Translations under genes and position numbers: made by a program
Notes under the pieces: generated by a model
The model's database searches: none
Told to the model about the DNA's origin: nothing
The model's input: the letters and a program-made list of their open reading frames with translations, nothing else
In this document: positions 45,439 to 54,877 of the stretch, in pieces
How positions within the stretch are numbered: position 1 is the stretch's first letter
Layout: each line of letters starts with the position of its first letter
Source: Gammaproteobacteria bacterium
Lineage (GTDB): Bacteria; Pseudomonadota; Gammaproteobacteria; Enterobacterales; Alteromonadaceae
NCBI GenBank assembly: GCA_018222405.1
Contig: JAAFAI010000001.1
Location: 410,618 to 474,617, forward strand
Reading direction: 5' to 3'
DNA: 64,000 nt

Positions 45439-47147
45439 TCCCCGCCTTTGCATAAACGGTTACGGCCGCTGTGTTTTGCCTGGTAGAGCAGTTCGTCAGC
45501 GGCCTGTACCAGCGCCTCAACAGACTGCTCGCCGTTACCGGCTACTGCCCCCATACTGAATGTGACGGTAAGTTTATGTTCACCGGCAGTTATTTCGCGG
45601 ATTTCTTCCTGCATACGGGTAAACAGCCCGTCTACTGCATCAAGGCGGGTATTGGTCATGATGATAAGCCACTCCTCACCGCCCCAGCGCCCGAGTCTGT
45701 CCTGCTGGCGGATCAGCGCATTGGTGCGTCGGGCAAACTCGGTTAACACTATATCGCCGGCATCATGACCGTGGGTATCATTGATTGTTTTAAAGTGATC
45801 GATATCAGCCAACGCCACCACGAAAGGCTGGCCAAGCTGTTTGCTGCGATCTGCCACCTGTCTGGCAAACAGCTGAATCGCCCGGCGATTGAGTACCTGC
45901 GTCAGACCATCGGTATTGGCGAGTTTTTCAAAATGGACTGCTGCCCTACGCTTTTTAACAAACAGTAAGGTGAGTACTGTCAATGCCAGAATGGCTGATA
46001 CCAGAGCCAGCAGATAGATGAGTCGCTGCTGATTTTGCTGCTCAGCTGCCAGTGCCTGTAAACGGGATTGCTGGCGAGCCTGCTCAAGCTCCCTGGCCTG
46101 GCTAACCATCTGAAAGCCGGCGTACTCTCTGGCCAGCGCGTTATTGCGGGCAAGTTCCTGGTTCAGCGCGACGGCCTGCTGCAGTGTTGCTGAAGCCTGT
46201 TGCCAATCCTGGCTGGCAGTGGCTCGTTCTACCTCTAGCTTAAGTACCGGCAATTGCTCTTTGAGGCTGAACTGTTCAGTGGAAAAAGCCAGAAGCTGTG
46301 CGGCGGTATGTGCCGTAAGTTGATGCTCTGCTTCCAGCAGATATAAACGAATTAGCACAGCATTTGCATCTAACTCCCTAGCCAGAATATATGCTTCTTC
46401 GAGCATTGTATGTGCAGCCTGTTGGCCATTATCTTCCAGCGCCTGGCGAACTAATGCTTCCAGAGCGTGCAGTTTTACCAGTGTTTGCGGCAGAGCTGAG
46501 TAATCATTAAGCACAGCAAGGGTGTCTTCAAGCTGTTGCCGGGTTTGCGGGATATGCCATAACAGCGATGCTGCGCGAACCCGAACGTAATGAGCAGGAT
46601 GCGTAAGTAATGGTAGCAGTAATTCCCTCACCGACTGATAAAACTCTATCTCGTAATGAATATCGGCAACCGCCAGGTTGATAGCCGCCATATCATCGGC
46701 GGCGTTCAGAGCCGCGGGAAGAAGTTCTGTGCTAATAATGTGGCTAATCGACAAGGCTTGTTTGTATTCGCCGGTATGCAACGAATAAAGGGCCATCAGG
46801 TGGTAATAAGCTGCCTGTTGCCGGCGAGGCAACGAAGTGAAATCCTTTAGCAGTAACCGGTTAAACGCCTGTTGGGCTGAATCCCCGTTGTTACGGCGAT
46901 GGATAAAAGTAAACAAGGTTGCCGCATCGGCAATAACCTCAATGTCAGGCGACAGAGTACTTGGGCAATGTTGAGCAATATCATTGCTGATTACCTGTAC
47001 TTCACTTAGATGCAGAGAATCCAACGCGGCCGTTAATTTGCTGGCGTATTGTGACGCGGTTAAACACTGCGAGGTCGTAGTCTGGGCGGTAGCCTGATTG
47101 CTAAGCAGCGCCAGTGCAGCAAAAACAAAACAACCAAATCGCAACAA
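45435..47147 (-). CDS. Diguanylate cyclase with periplasmic TPR-like sensor
   Basis: 570 residues: signal peptide (1-21), a long helical TPR-like region (about 25-365) rich in Ala, Leu and Gln, a membrane helix (about 375-395, LIYLLALVSAILALTVLTLLF), and a C-terminal GGDEF domain. The active loop is GGEEW rather than GGDEF/GGEEF, but the metal Asp (ALADIDHFKTIND) and the inhibitory I-site RQQD five residues before GGEEW are intact. It makes cyclic di-GMP in response to an unknown envelope signal. Confidence 0.9.
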   Translation of the reverse strand: MLRFGCFVFAALALLSNQATAQTTTSQCLTASQYASKLTAALDSLHLSEVQVISNDIAQHCPSTLSPDIEVIADAATLFTFIHRRNNGDSAQQAFNRLLLKDFTSLPRRQQAAYYHLMALYSLHTGEYKQALSISHIISTELLPAALNAADDMAAINLAVADIHYEIEFYQSVRELLLPLLTHPAHYVRVRAASLLWHIPQTRQQLEDTLAVLNDYSALPQTLVKLHALEALVRQALEDNGQQAAHTMLEEAYILARELDANAVLIRLYLLEAEHQLTAHTAAQLLAFSTEQFSLKEQLPVLKLEVERATASQDWQQASATLQQAVALNQELARNNALAREYAGFQMVSQARELEQARQQSRLQALAAEQQNQQRLIYLLALVSAILALTVLTLLFVKKRRAAVHFEKLANTDGLTQVLNRRAIQLFARQVADRSKQLGQPFVVALADIDHFKTINDTHGHDAGDIVLTEFARRTNALIRQQDRLGRWGGEEWLIIMTNTRLDAVDGLFTRMQEEIREITAGEHKLTVTFSMGAVAGNGEQSVEALVQAADELLYQAKHSGRNRLCKGGD

Positions 47148-47169
47148 AGCTCTCTCCGTTGGGTACCGT

Positions 47170-47613
47170 TTACTTAATTGTCCTGATGACTCTTATAGTG
47201 GCCGTCGCCAGCTTCACTTCTGCAAGAAACAAGGTCAGTGCTGAAATTAACAATAGCATTGTCAGAATAAAAAGGGTGACAACCAGCACATTAAGTTTGA
47301 CCTGCCATAACTCCCCGGCAAATAAACTCATTATCACGCCACACACCATTACCGCTGAAGCAGTACAAAAACCGATGGACCAGTTGATTAACTTAACCCG
47401 GCGCCACAACAAAATGATCTCCCGGCGTAAGCGAGTGTTTTGCTCTGCTTCTGTCTGACTGTTCATTTCTTTTTCGGCAGAACGAACCCTATCGGTAATA
47501 CGCCCAAGCCGCCCGGACATGACGTTAAGAAAGCCGGCAATACCAGCGAGTAAAAATACCGGGGCGACGGCAATTTCAATCAGGGTCGACAGTGAGGGGA
47601 TCAGAGCTTCCAT
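47170..47613 (-). CDS. DUF2721 family membrane protein
   Basis: About 147 residues from ATG 47613 (MEALIPSLSTLIEIAVAPVFLLAGI), where the family begins; a longer frame reaches 47679 without a membrane start. Three hydrophobic helices (about residues 10-28, 76-98 and 105-128) and the family block GFLNVMSGRLGRITDRVR are present. Function of the family is unknown. It lies 22 bp before the GGDEF gene on the same strand and may be cotranscribed. Confidence 0.8.
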   Translation of the reverse strand: MEALIPSLSTLIEIAVAPVFLLAGIAGFLNVMSGRLGRITDRVRSAEKEMNSQTEAEQNTRLRREIILLWRRVKLINWSIGFCTASAVMVCGVIMSLFAGELWQVKLNVLVVTLFILTMLLLISALTLFLAEVKLATATIRVIRTIK

Positions 47614-47811
47614 ATTTTTTAATTTTAAGCGCACAATTTCGCCTTTATACCACAGAAAAGCAGACGGTTGGCAGTCCATAGTGCGGTGAGCTTAAGCGGC
47701 TATGGTAATCAGGCTTTGATTCGCTTAGCACAGTAGTCATAATGCACCCCCACACCTGGGATGAAACACTCTGTCGGCTTGCTGGCAGCTCAACAGTGAA
47801 AACGGAAGAAT

Positions 47812-48411
47812 ATGGAAAAATTAACCGACGCGGGCGACTATTTTGAAGACACCTTTAAAGGCCTGGTATGGACCGAAAAGCGGCTATCCGGCACAAGCTT
47901 TGAAGAATGTGAATTTATCGACTGCGATTTCTCCGCTTGTCAGTTTCAGGGTTGCAAGTTCACTCACTGTGATTTTAAGCGCTGTAATTTAAGTTTAGCG
48001 GATTTTTCTAACAGCCCGCTTTTTGCCTTATCGTTCAGTGATTGCAAGCTGGTAGGCGTAGACTGGACCAAAGCGGACTGGCCGCAATATTACCGTGACT
48101 TTGAGCTTAAGTTTCAGCGTTGCTTACTTAACGACGCGTCCTTTTACGGCCTCACGCTGAATGAACTGGTACTGGATGAATGCAAAGTGCATGATGCCGA
48201 CTTCCGCGAAGGTAATTTTACCGACAGCCAGATGACAAACTGCACATTCGATCGCAGTTTGTTTATGCACACTAATCTTGAGCGCGTTGATTTTAGCGAT
48301 TCGACCGGGTGTTCCATCGATGTGCTGGCTAACGAGCTCAAAGGCGCCACCTTTTCCAGTTTTGAGGCAGTGCACTTACTCGAGTCCTTAGGCATAGTGC
48401 TGGTGGATTAG
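47812..48411 (+). CDS. Pentapeptide-repeat protein (Qnr/McbG-like)
   Basis: 199 residues built of pentapeptide repeats with central Leu/Phe and small residues (for example FEECEFIDCDFSACQFQGCKFTHCDF, residues 26-51, and later ADFREGNFTDSQMTNCTFDRSLF), giving a right-handed quadrilateral beta-helix. The size is near that of Qnr proteins (about 215), which protect DNA gyrase from quinolones by mimicking DNA; the N-terminal half is Cys-rich. Whether it binds gyrase is not known. Ribosome site GGAAGA. Confidence 0.85.
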   Translation: MEKLTDAGDYFEDTFKGLVWTEKRLSGTSFEECEFIDCDFSACQFQGCKFTHCDFKRCNLSLADFSNSPLFALSFSDCKLVGVDWTKADWPQYYRDFELKFQRCLLNDASFYGLTLNELVLDECKVHDADFREGNFTDSQMTNCTFDRSLFMHTNLERVDFSDSTGCSIDVLANELKGATFSSFEAVHLLESLGIVLVD

Positions 48412-48500
48412 GAGAAGCCCTGGGAGCGTTAAAGACTGCATATCCAAATATTCGCCGCTTACAGGTATAATGCCGGCAAATCTGTATTAGAGGATCTCAT

Positions 48501-48788
48501 ATGGCTACCGCTGCCGCAGTACACATTCTGGTAAGAACCGAAAAAGAAGCACTGCTACTTTTAGCCCAGCTCAAAAAAGCCAAGGGTAAAAACTTTGCCG
48601 CCCTGGCCCGTAAGTTTTCAATTTGCCCCTCTGCCAAACGCGGCGGTGACTTAGGTGAGTTTAAACGTGGCCAGATGGTTAAGCAGTTCGACGACGTGGT
48701 ATTTAAAAAAGACATCCTCACTATCCACGGCCCGGTAAAAACCAAGTTCGGTTATCACCTGATCAAAACCCTGTATCGCAACGACTAA
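48501..48788 (+). CDS. ppiC: Peptidyl-prolyl cis-trans isomerase C (parvulin)
   Basis: 95-residue single-domain parvulin matching the size of E. coli PpiC. The motifs [39 protein letters not shown] and [14 protein letters not shown] span the domain. Cytoplasmic, no signal peptide. AGAGGA precedes the ATG; a TATAAT at 48466-48471 may be the -10 box. Followed after 3 bp by a GNAT gene. Confidence 0.93.
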   Translation: MATAAAVHILVRTEKEALLLLAQLKKAKGKNFAALARKFSICPSAKRGGDLGEFKRGQMVKQFDDVVFKKDILTIHGPVKTKFGYHLIKTLYRND

Positions 48789-48791
48789 AGC

Positions 48792-49214
48792 ATGGCGCTA
48801 ACCATCCGCGAAATTGACTGGCAGGATACATTGTCAGTCAGGCATCAGGTGCTGTGGCCCGATAAACCCGTCTCGTTTTCCCGGGTCGATGGAGATGAGA
48901 CTGCTACCCATTACGGTGCATTCACCGATGGGAAACTGGTTTGTGTGGCATCTATTTACCTGAGCGAAGATAGCGCCAGACTAAGAAAGTTTGCAACGCT
49001 GCCAGACTATCAGGGTAGGGGAATTGGCAGTAAGGTACTTGCAAAGGCCATAGAACAACTCAAACAACAAAATATCAAACGCTTCTGGTGTGACGCCCGA
49101 ACGACGGCAACGGCTTTCTATCACAAATTTGGCCTGTCAGTGGAAGGCCGTGAGTTTGTTAAATCAGGGGTAAGTTACTTCCGCATGAGCGTTAGCTGGC
49201 CCGATATCAACTGA
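48792..49214 (+). CDS. GNAT family N-acetyltransferase
   Basis: 140 residues with the acetyl-CoA motif LPDYQGRGIGSKVLAKAIEQL (residues about 70-90) and a following beta-strand CDARTTATAFYHKFGLSVEG typical of GNAT proteins. Substrate unknown. It starts 3 bp after ppiC and is probably cotranscribed with it. Confidence 0.88.
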   Translation: MALTIREIDWQDTLSVRHQVLWPDKPVSFSRVDGDETATHYGAFTDGKLVCVASIYLSEDSARLRKFATLPDYQGRGIGSKVLAKAIEQLKQQNIKRFWCDARTTATAFYHKFGLSVEGREFVKSGVSYFRMSVSWPDIN

Positions 49215-49412
49215 CTACTGAACAGTAAAATATTTGCCCCGATAGTCTCACTCAATACGTCCCCCTGGAAATCGCTATGCACTGCGATAATGCAGCCTGA
49301 CAAACTTGTCATGTGGCTTGCCATTATTGGCAGTTAACTTTCCATGCAGATGTAAATAAAATGTTGAAAGTGCGGCAGTTTTTACTCTGAAATTAGCCAA
49401 AACAGTGACTTT

Positions 49413-49441
49413 ATACCAAAAATATAAGCTGCTTTTGGTAT
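49413..49441. repeat. Inverted repeat in the gap before the peroxidase gene
   Basis: ATACCAAAA / TTTTGGTAT, 9-bp stem with an 11-base spacer, about 70 bp before the cytochrome c peroxidase ATG. Could be an operator or transcript hairpin. The rest of the nearly 300-bp gap shows nothing clear. Confidence 0.4.
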
Positions 49442-49510
49442 TCCTTGAACAGGCATAAAGGTTGCTTTGAAGTATGAGTTTCTTCTTCATTATTTTCGGA
49501 TACTCATACT

Positions 49511-50524
49511 ATGGATATTAAAAAACTCGTCCTGGCCGTCATGATTGGCGGCGTGACCACCACAGCAATGGCGGTGGATAAAAACGCGGTACGCACTCAG
49601 GCTAAAATGATGCACGGACCTATCCCGGCAACCATGCCTGGCGCAGAAGTGGATACGCCGGCATTAATCGATTTGGGTGAGCGCCTGTACTTCGAAACGG
49701 CGTTATCAGCTGATGGCAGCCAGTCATGCAATACCTGTCACCGCATCGATGGTGGTCGGGGCGGCGTCGATAACGAGGCTACCTCACTCGGGGTGAAAGG
49801 GTCTCGTGGCGATCGTAATTCGCCGTCCGTGTGGAATGCAGGTTTTCATGTGGCGCAGTTTTGGGATGGCCGTGCTGCGGACCTTGCCGCTCAGGCCAAA
49901 GGGCCTATTCTCAACCCGGTAGAAATGGCGGTAGCTGATGAGCAAACGGCGGTAAGCAACCTCAAGGAGGAAGGTTACGAAGCATTGTTTGCAGAAGTTT
50001 TCCAAGGCGAAGCCGAGCCACTTACCTACGACAATGTGGCTAAAGCGATTGGCGCTTTTGAGCGTACGCTTATTACCGTGGACCGCTTTGATAAGTTCCT
50101 GGCCGGCGACGATACCGCCATTACCGAAACCGAACTGAAGGGCTATCAGACCTTCGTGCAGTCAGGCTGTGCTTCCTGTCACAATGGTGCGCTGTTTGGT
50201 GGTTCCATGTACATGAAAATGGGTCTGATTAACGCCTACGAAAACACCCACGATCTGGGACGTTTCGCGGTAACCAACAACCCGGCTGATAAATATGTAT
50301 TTAAGGTGCCAAGCCTGCGTAATATCACTAAAACCGCGCCCTATTTTCATGACGGAGCGGTAGCCGAGCTGAATGAGGCGGTTGCACAAATGGCATGGAT
50401 GCAGTTAGGCCGTAAGCTGAGTGATCAGGAAGTGTCTGAAATCGTCGCTTTCCTGGGGGCGCTGGAAGATACCCATACCATCACGGTTAAGTACTTAAAC
50501 AGCGGTGCTGAGGTTGGTCAGTAA
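49511..50524 (+). CDS. Di-haem cytochrome c peroxidase (CcpA/MauG family)
   Basis: 337 residues with a signal peptide (residues 1-21, ending AMA) and two haem c sites, CNTCH (Cys73, Cys76, His77) and CASCH (Cys220, Cys223, His224). Conserved segments GGRGGVDNEATSLGVKGSRGDRNSPSVWNA and FKVPSLRNITKTAPYFHDGAV fit bacterial di-haem peroxidases. It reduces hydrogen peroxide in the periplasm with electrons from a cytochrome c. It abuts the NosR-like and PQQ dehydrogenase genes, so it may draw electrons from the same cytochrome pool (inference). Confidence 0.92.
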   Translation: MDIKKLVLAVMIGGVTTTAMAVDKNAVRTQAKMMHGPIPATMPGAEVDTPALIDLGERLYFETALSADGSQSCNTCHRIDGGRGGVDNEATSLGVKGSRGDRNSPSVWNAGFHVAQFWDGRAADLAAQAKGPILNPVEMAVADEQTAVSNLKEEGYEALFAEVFQGEAEPLTYDNVAKAIGAFERTLITVDRFDKFLAGDDTAITETELKGYQTFVQSGCASCHNGALFGGSMYMKMGLINAYENTHDLGRFAVTNNPADKYVFKVPSLRNITKTAPYFHDGAVAELNEAVAQMAWMQLGRKLSDQEVSEIVAFLGALEDTHTITVKYLNSGAEVGQ

Positions 50525-50529
50525 GGTTT

Positions 50530-50557
50530 AAAGTAGCTCCCTTCAGGGAGCTACTTT
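50530..50557. terminator. Bidirectional terminator between peroxidase and NosR-like genes
   Basis: AAAGTAGCTCCC / GGGAGCTACTTT perfect 12-bp stem with a TTCA loop. It ends the peroxidase gene and contains the stop codon (50551-50553) of the opposing NosR-like gene. Confidence 0.75.
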
Positions 50558-52662
50558 ACTTCTCTAGCCAGCGAGTCGGCGATATCAGGTTTGGCTCGTC
50601 TGGTCTTCTTGGCTTTTTTCAGTGGCGGGCACAAGTCGTCATTATTGTAATAAACAATACACTCCAGACACTGCACACATTCGTTATAGTCTACTTTTCC
50701 TTCGGGTGTAATCGCCTTGATGTCGCACTTGTGATAGCACATGGTACAGGGCTTGCCGCACTCTTTGCGGCGGGTTAACCATTCAAATTTGTGGAAGTAG
50801 CCAAGTACTGCCAGTCCGGCACCTAACGGGCACATGTAACGGCAATAGAATTTATTAATAAACAATCCGAGCCCGAGCAATACCAGGGTGTAGAGCACAA
50901 ATGGCCAGTAGCGCACAAAATGCAGGGTAATGGCGGTTTTAAACGGCTCTACTTCGGAGAGCACTTCGGCAGCCGACAGAGAATAATAAGAGGTACCGGC
51001 CAGGCCGATTAAAATAGCGTATTTAATCCACCACAGGCGGCGGTGCAGGGAAAAGGATATTTTGTACTGGCGAATGCGGAAGCGCTTAGCGACCCAGCCC
51101 ACCATTTCCTGCAGGGCACCAAAGGGGCATAGCCAGCCACAGAAAATTCCGCGCCCGACAATAAATAAGCTGATAAAGACGTAAAGCCACAGGATAAACA
51201 GCACTGGATCCATCAGATAGACCTGTAAATCAAAGCCATTGATAAAGCTTTGCAGAATAGGGTAGATGTTAACAATCGATAGCTGCCCCTGGGCATACCA
51301 GCCAATAAAGAACAGGGTGAAAAACATAAAGCCCCAGCGCACCTTACGAAATAGTACTTCGTTGGCAGACAGCTTATGCTGGAAGGCAAAGATGGCAGTA
51401 ACGGTAATCAGGCTAAGCACTAAGATTGTGATGGTATGCCAGCGCATTTTCCATACTCTTACCCATGCCGGTAGTGGCTCTTCCATTACTTCTACTTCGG
51501 CGATATCAAACAGGTTTTCTGGCAGAGCATAGTCGTTGGAAAACTGCGCCTGTTGTTTTATAAGGTGATTCTTCGCCACCTCGATATTCAGATTCAGCTG
51601 CATTGGCACACTGGGATTAAAGCCTGATTGTGTATTAACGGCGAACAGCTGCAAATCTTCTGTAGCGACAATATCGCCCTTTAGCGCCTGTGGCTCGAAA
51701 CTAAAAAAGTTGAGGTCGCGCATGGCGAAGGGCAATTCATTTTGCGTCAGGCTTACCTGGCTGGGTACCGTGCCGGGCTTAAAGTCGGCATCGAGGTAGC
51801 TGAAGTAGCCTTCCGACATCACCATAAACGCCTGCTCATTGGGCTTCAGCATTGATTGCAGACGGTTAAAGGCGTCTTCACCGAGCAAATTTCGACCGAT
51901 TAGCGGTGAGTTCAGGTACGCGTAATACACCGTGAATGTATCGTTAAAGTCAGTGTCGAAGGTCTCAGACGGGTAATCATCCAGGTCGCTGCCGAGTGCA
52001 CCCTCAAAGCTCTCGCGACTGATTTGCCACTGCTTCAGGTAACCTTTTTCCAGCAGTTCAGAGGTTGAAAGCGGTTGGTAGTTATCCTGTTTCGCGGTAG
52101 CCGCTGGCGCACTGGCAAAGCCGGTGAGCTTGTTTCTGGCAACCTGTAGCGCAGAGAGTAATACCGTGTCACTCATAACAATTACCGACACGGTGGCTTT
52201 AGTCACGCCGTCTACGTGCACGGTGTTGTCGTTCGGATTTGTGTCGTTAGACGCGCTGTCGACGATGACGCGTTTAGACACGTTCTGACCAATGTACTGG
52301 TCGAGAAATTTCAGCATGGGTTCTGGCCCCAGGCCGTGTAAAAAAATAGGTTCGTGATGGTGCAGAATATCGATGCCGACAATATTGCCTTCCACATCGA
52401 TGCCTATCAGCAGGTTAATGCGGTCGCCTGAAAAGCCGGGTAACTCTACCAGGTCGTTACTTTGAAAAGCGTAACCAAGGAGTTCCTGTAACTGATAAAC
52501 GGGGTAAACGGGATAGTCGGCTTGCTTTTCGCCAATCACCGTGGCTTTGGGAAACAGTTGCTGAATGCGCTGGGGAGTAATACTTTCTTCGGCGTGGCTG
52601 ACAGAACAAATACCGCAGCAAATAACTAACCAAATACCGAGAACAAATGCGAAACGTTTCAT
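50551..52662 (-). CDS. NosR/NirI-like membrane flavo-iron-sulfur protein
   Basis: 703 residues: signal peptide (1-24), periplasmic FMN-binding domain (about 80-185) with a candidate flavin-linked Thr in DGVTKATVSV, a second periplasmic region (about 190-405), about five to six membrane helices (about 410-640) with CGWLCPFGALQEMVGW and CRYMCPLGAGLA, and a cytoplasmic ferredoxin-like tail with CGKPCTMCYHKC and ECVQCLECIVYY. This is the NosR layout, which moves electrons across the membrane to nitrous oxide reductase. No nos genes are here; it sits downstream of the PQQ dehydrogenase, which suggests a role with that system (inference). Confidence 0.88.
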   Translation of the reverse strand: MKRFAFVLGIWLVICCGICSVSHAEESITPQRIQQLFPKATVIGEKQADYPVYPVYQLQELLGYAFQSNDLVELPGFSGDRINLLIGIDVEGNIVGIDILHHHEPIFLHGLGPEPMLKFLDQYIGQNVSKRVIVDSASNDTNPNDNTVHVDGVTKATVSVIVMSDTVLLSALQVARNKLTGFASAPAATAKQDNYQPLSTSELLEKGYLKQWQISRESFEGALGSDLDDYPSETFDTDFNDTFTVYYAYLNSPLIGRNLLGEDAFNRLQSMLKPNEQAFMVMSEGYFSYLDADFKPGTVPSQVSLTQNELPFAMRDLNFFSFEPQALKGDIVATEDLQLFAVNTQSGFNPSVPMQLNLNIEVAKNHLIKQQAQFSNDYALPENLFDIAEVEVMEEPLPAWVRVWKMRWHTITILVLSLITVTAIFAFQHKLSANEVLFRKVRWGFMFFTLFFIGWYAQGQLSIVNIYPILQSFINGFDLQVYLMDPVLFILWLYVFISLFIVGRGIFCGWLCPFGALQEMVGWVAKRFRIRQYKISFSLHRRLWWIKYAILIGLAGTSYYSLSAAEVLSEVEPFKTAITLHFVRYWPFVLYTLVLLGLGLFINKFYCRYMCPLGAGLAVLGYFHKFEWLTRRKECGKPCTMCYHKCDIKAITPEGKVDYNECVQCLECIVYYNNDDLCPPLKKAKKTRRAKPDIADSLAREVK

Positions 52663-52720
52663 TGGGCTCCCTGCAATGGGTGGGGCAAGTAGCGATGACT
52701 AAACTACCTGCCCCGAGGAG

Positions 52721-52763
52721 AAAAAACGCGACAAACCCGGTGGGACTAAAACGGTTTGTCGCG
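52721..52763 (-). terminator. Intrinsic terminator of the PQQ dehydrogenase gene
   Basis: CGCGACAAACC / GGTTTGTCGCG perfect 11-bp stem (52727-52737, 52753-52763) followed on the minus strand by six T residues. It separates the dehydrogenase from the NosR-like gene, so the two have separate transcripts or read-through only. Confidence 0.9.
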
Positions 52764-52770
52764 GTGCCTC

Positions 52771-54534
52771 TTAGCTACGAGGCAATTTGAACGTCCAGAC
52801 AGTACCACCCTGGTTAATGTCTTTAACTTTCTTGGCAACTTCACCACCCCACAGAGGAACGGCGCCACCCCATCCAGATACGATGCTCAGGTATTGCTCA
52901 CCGTCCTGTTCCCAGGTGATTGGCGAACCAACGATACCTGAACCAGTATTGAACTTGTAAACCACTTCACCAGTTTTGGCGTTGAAGCCGTACAGGTAGC
53001 CTTCAGGTGTACCGGTAAATACCAGGTTACCCGCAGTGGCTAACACACCGCCCCATAGAGGCGCGTTGTTTTTGAATTCCCAAACCACTTCACCGGTTTT
53101 AGGGTCAACCGCTTTAAGTGAACCGATGTGGTCGTAGATAGGTTTGATAGTGAAACCAGAACCTAAGTACGCAGCCCCTTTTTTGTAGTTAACCGGCTCA
53201 TTCCAAATGTCCATGCCCCATTCGTTTGAAGGCACGTAGAAAAGACCTGTATCCTGGCTATACGCCATAGGCATCCAGTTTTTACCACCTAAGAATGAAG
53301 GTACGGCCCATACAGTTTTACCTTTTTTGCCGTCTTCGCTTTCAGCCGGGTTGCCAGGACGCATATCGTCGTCATAAATCGGACGACCATTTTTGTCCAG
53401 ACCTTTGGCCCAGGTGATGCCGCTTACAAATGGGAAGCCACGAATGAAGTCGCCATTTTCACGGTTCAATACATAGAAGAAGCCGTTACGGTCAGCGGTT
53501 GCAGCCGCTTTAACTGTTTTGCCTTTGTCTTTGTAGTCAAACGCGATTAATTCGTTAACACCGTCGAAATCCCAACCATCGTGAGGTGTGGTCTGGAAGT
53601 GCCAAACGATCTTACCGGTGTCAGGGTCGATAGCCAGACGCGAAGAGCTGTACAGGTTATCACCAGGACGTAAGTGAGAGTTCCACGGCGCAGGGTTACC
53701 GGTACCCATAAAGATCAGGTCCTGATCCGGGTCGTAAGTGCCGCCTAACCAGGTTGCTGCACCACCGGTTTTCCACAGGTCGCCAGTCCAGGTTTTGTTT
53801 GCTTCACCACCAGTGATGCCGTTTTCTTTACCATTCAGGTAACCCATGTGACCTTCAACAGTAGGGCGCGACCATACCAGTTCACCGGTTACTGCATCAC
53901 GGGCTTCAACTTTACCCACGATACCGAATTCACCACCGGAAATACCGGTTACTACCATGCCTTTAACAATCATAGGCGCAGCAGTAAATGAATAACCCGC
54001 TTTGTAATCGCCCAGAGTTTTACGCCATCTTGGCTTACCGGTTTTCTGGTCAAGTGCTACCAGTTTGGCATCCAGAGTACCGAAGATAACTACGTCGTCA
54101 TATAACGCCGCACCACGGTTGATTACGTCACAGCAAGGCATGATGCCGTCGGGTAAGCGAGCTTCCCATTGCCATAATTCATCACCGGTTTCTACGTCGA
54201 TAGCGTAGATACGAGAGTAAGAAGCGGTAACGAACATAATGCCGTCTTTAACCAGTGGCTGTGATTCCTGACCACGTTGTTTCTCACCACCGAAAGAAAA
54301 GGCCCAAACCGGACTCAACTTCTTAACGTTGCTAGTATTCATTGTGTCGATTGGACTAAAGCGCTGTCCACGTGGACCAAGGCCATAGCTGACCACGTCA
54401 CCTGGGGTTGCCTGGTCATTGACGATATCTTTATCTGTCACTTTGGCCTGGGCCATGCCAGTCATAGCACCAAGGGACAGGGTTAAACAGAACGCAGAGC
54501 TGAGTAAGCGGCCTGAAACTCTTTTACTTTTCAT
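52771..54534 (-). CDS. PQQ-dependent alcohol dehydrogenase with lanthanide signature (PedH/ExaF/XoxF-like)
   Basis: 587 residues from ATG 54534 (GGAGAA upstream; an extension to 54657 lacks support). Signal peptide about 1-30 (MAQA), then an eight-bladed quinoprotein propeller. The vicinal disulfide pair Cys134-Cys135 (MPCCDV) and catalytic Asp322 in [11 protein letters not shown] are present. Residue 324, two after the catalytic Asp, is Asp; this extra carboxylate is known to coordinate a lanthanide in XoxF and PedH, whereas calcium enzymes have Ala or Ser. It oxidises primary alcohols to aldehydes in the periplasm and passes electrons to a cytochrome c, probably the PedF-like protein at 55.8 kb. 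Confidence 0.93.
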   Translation of the reverse strand: MKSKRVSGRLLSSAFCLTLSLGAMTGMAQAKVTDKDIVNDQATPGDVVSYGLGPRGQRFSPIDTMNTSNVKKLSPVWAFSFGGEKQRGQESQPLVKDGIMFVTASYSRIYAIDVETGDELWQWEARLPDGIMPCCDVINRGAALYDDVVIFGTLDAKLVALDQKTGKPRWRKTLGDYKAGYSFTAAPMIVKGMVVTGISGGEFGIVGKVEARDAVTGELVWSRPTVEGHMGYLNGKENGITGGEANKTWTGDLWKTGGAATWLGGTYDPDQDLIFMGTGNPAPWNSHLRPGDNLYSSSRLAIDPDTGKIVWHFQTTPHDGWDFDGVNELIAFDYKDKGKTVKAAATADRNGFFYVLNRENGDFIRGFPFVSGITWAKGLDKNGRPIYDDDMRPGNPAESEDGKKGKTVWAVPSFLGGKNWMPMAYSQDTGLFYVPSNEWGMDIWNEPVNYKKGAAYLGSGFTIKPIYDHIGSLKAVDPKTGEVVWEFKNNAPLWGGVLATAGNLVFTGTPEGYLYGFNAKTGEVVYKFNTGSGIVGSPITWEQDGEQYLSIVSGWGGAVPLWGGEVAKKVKDINQGGTVWTFKLPRS

Positions 54535-54877
54535 CAGATTTCTCCAGTGTTTCAACGGGGTTTGGTACCCTTTGTTACAACGTCCGCGGCTTGTTTGTAA
54601 AAAAGCATGCGACTGTTGAGTGTTGTTTTCGTCCACTAGGTGAGTATAGAACAGCATACTTACCTAAGAGTCCTCAGAATCAGTATCAGTCATCATTTTG
54701 TTAACAACCATTAAACCTTGGGTTATCATTTTTAGTCCGTTGGTAGTAATACTTCGCTGAAAGGCTTATAAATCGCGGCTTTGGCGGTATAAGAGAGGAA
54801 CGATATATAATAAAAAAGGCCGCATTTTAAAGTGAAAAATAGCGGCCTTTCGGAATCTTGTAAAAAAAATGTAATGC
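54535..54877. promoter_or_regulatory. Upstream region of the PQQ dehydrogenase
   Basis: About 340 bp holding the terminator of the upstream gene (54811-54850) and then, toward 54535, AT-rich DNA that must contain the dehydrogenase promoter. A GTTAACAAC/GGTTATC-containing stretch at about 54700-54735 has no assignable operator. No ORF or RNA gene recognised. Confidence 0.5.
54811..54850 (-). terminator. Terminator after the quinoprotein-associated binding protein
   Basis: AAAGGCCGC / GCGGCCTTT stem (54815-54823, 54842-54850) with an 18-base loop, followed on the minus strand by a run of six T residues. 28 bp past the stop at 54878. Confidence 0.88.

Noticed and set aside
50551..52662. Nitrous oxide respiration (nos) cluster
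   Set aside because: Only the NosR-like protein is present; no nosZ or nosDFYL genes lie within the window.
54700..54760. Possible sigma-54 promoter before the PQQ dehydrogenase
   Set aside because: No GG-N10-GC element at the right spacing could be found.
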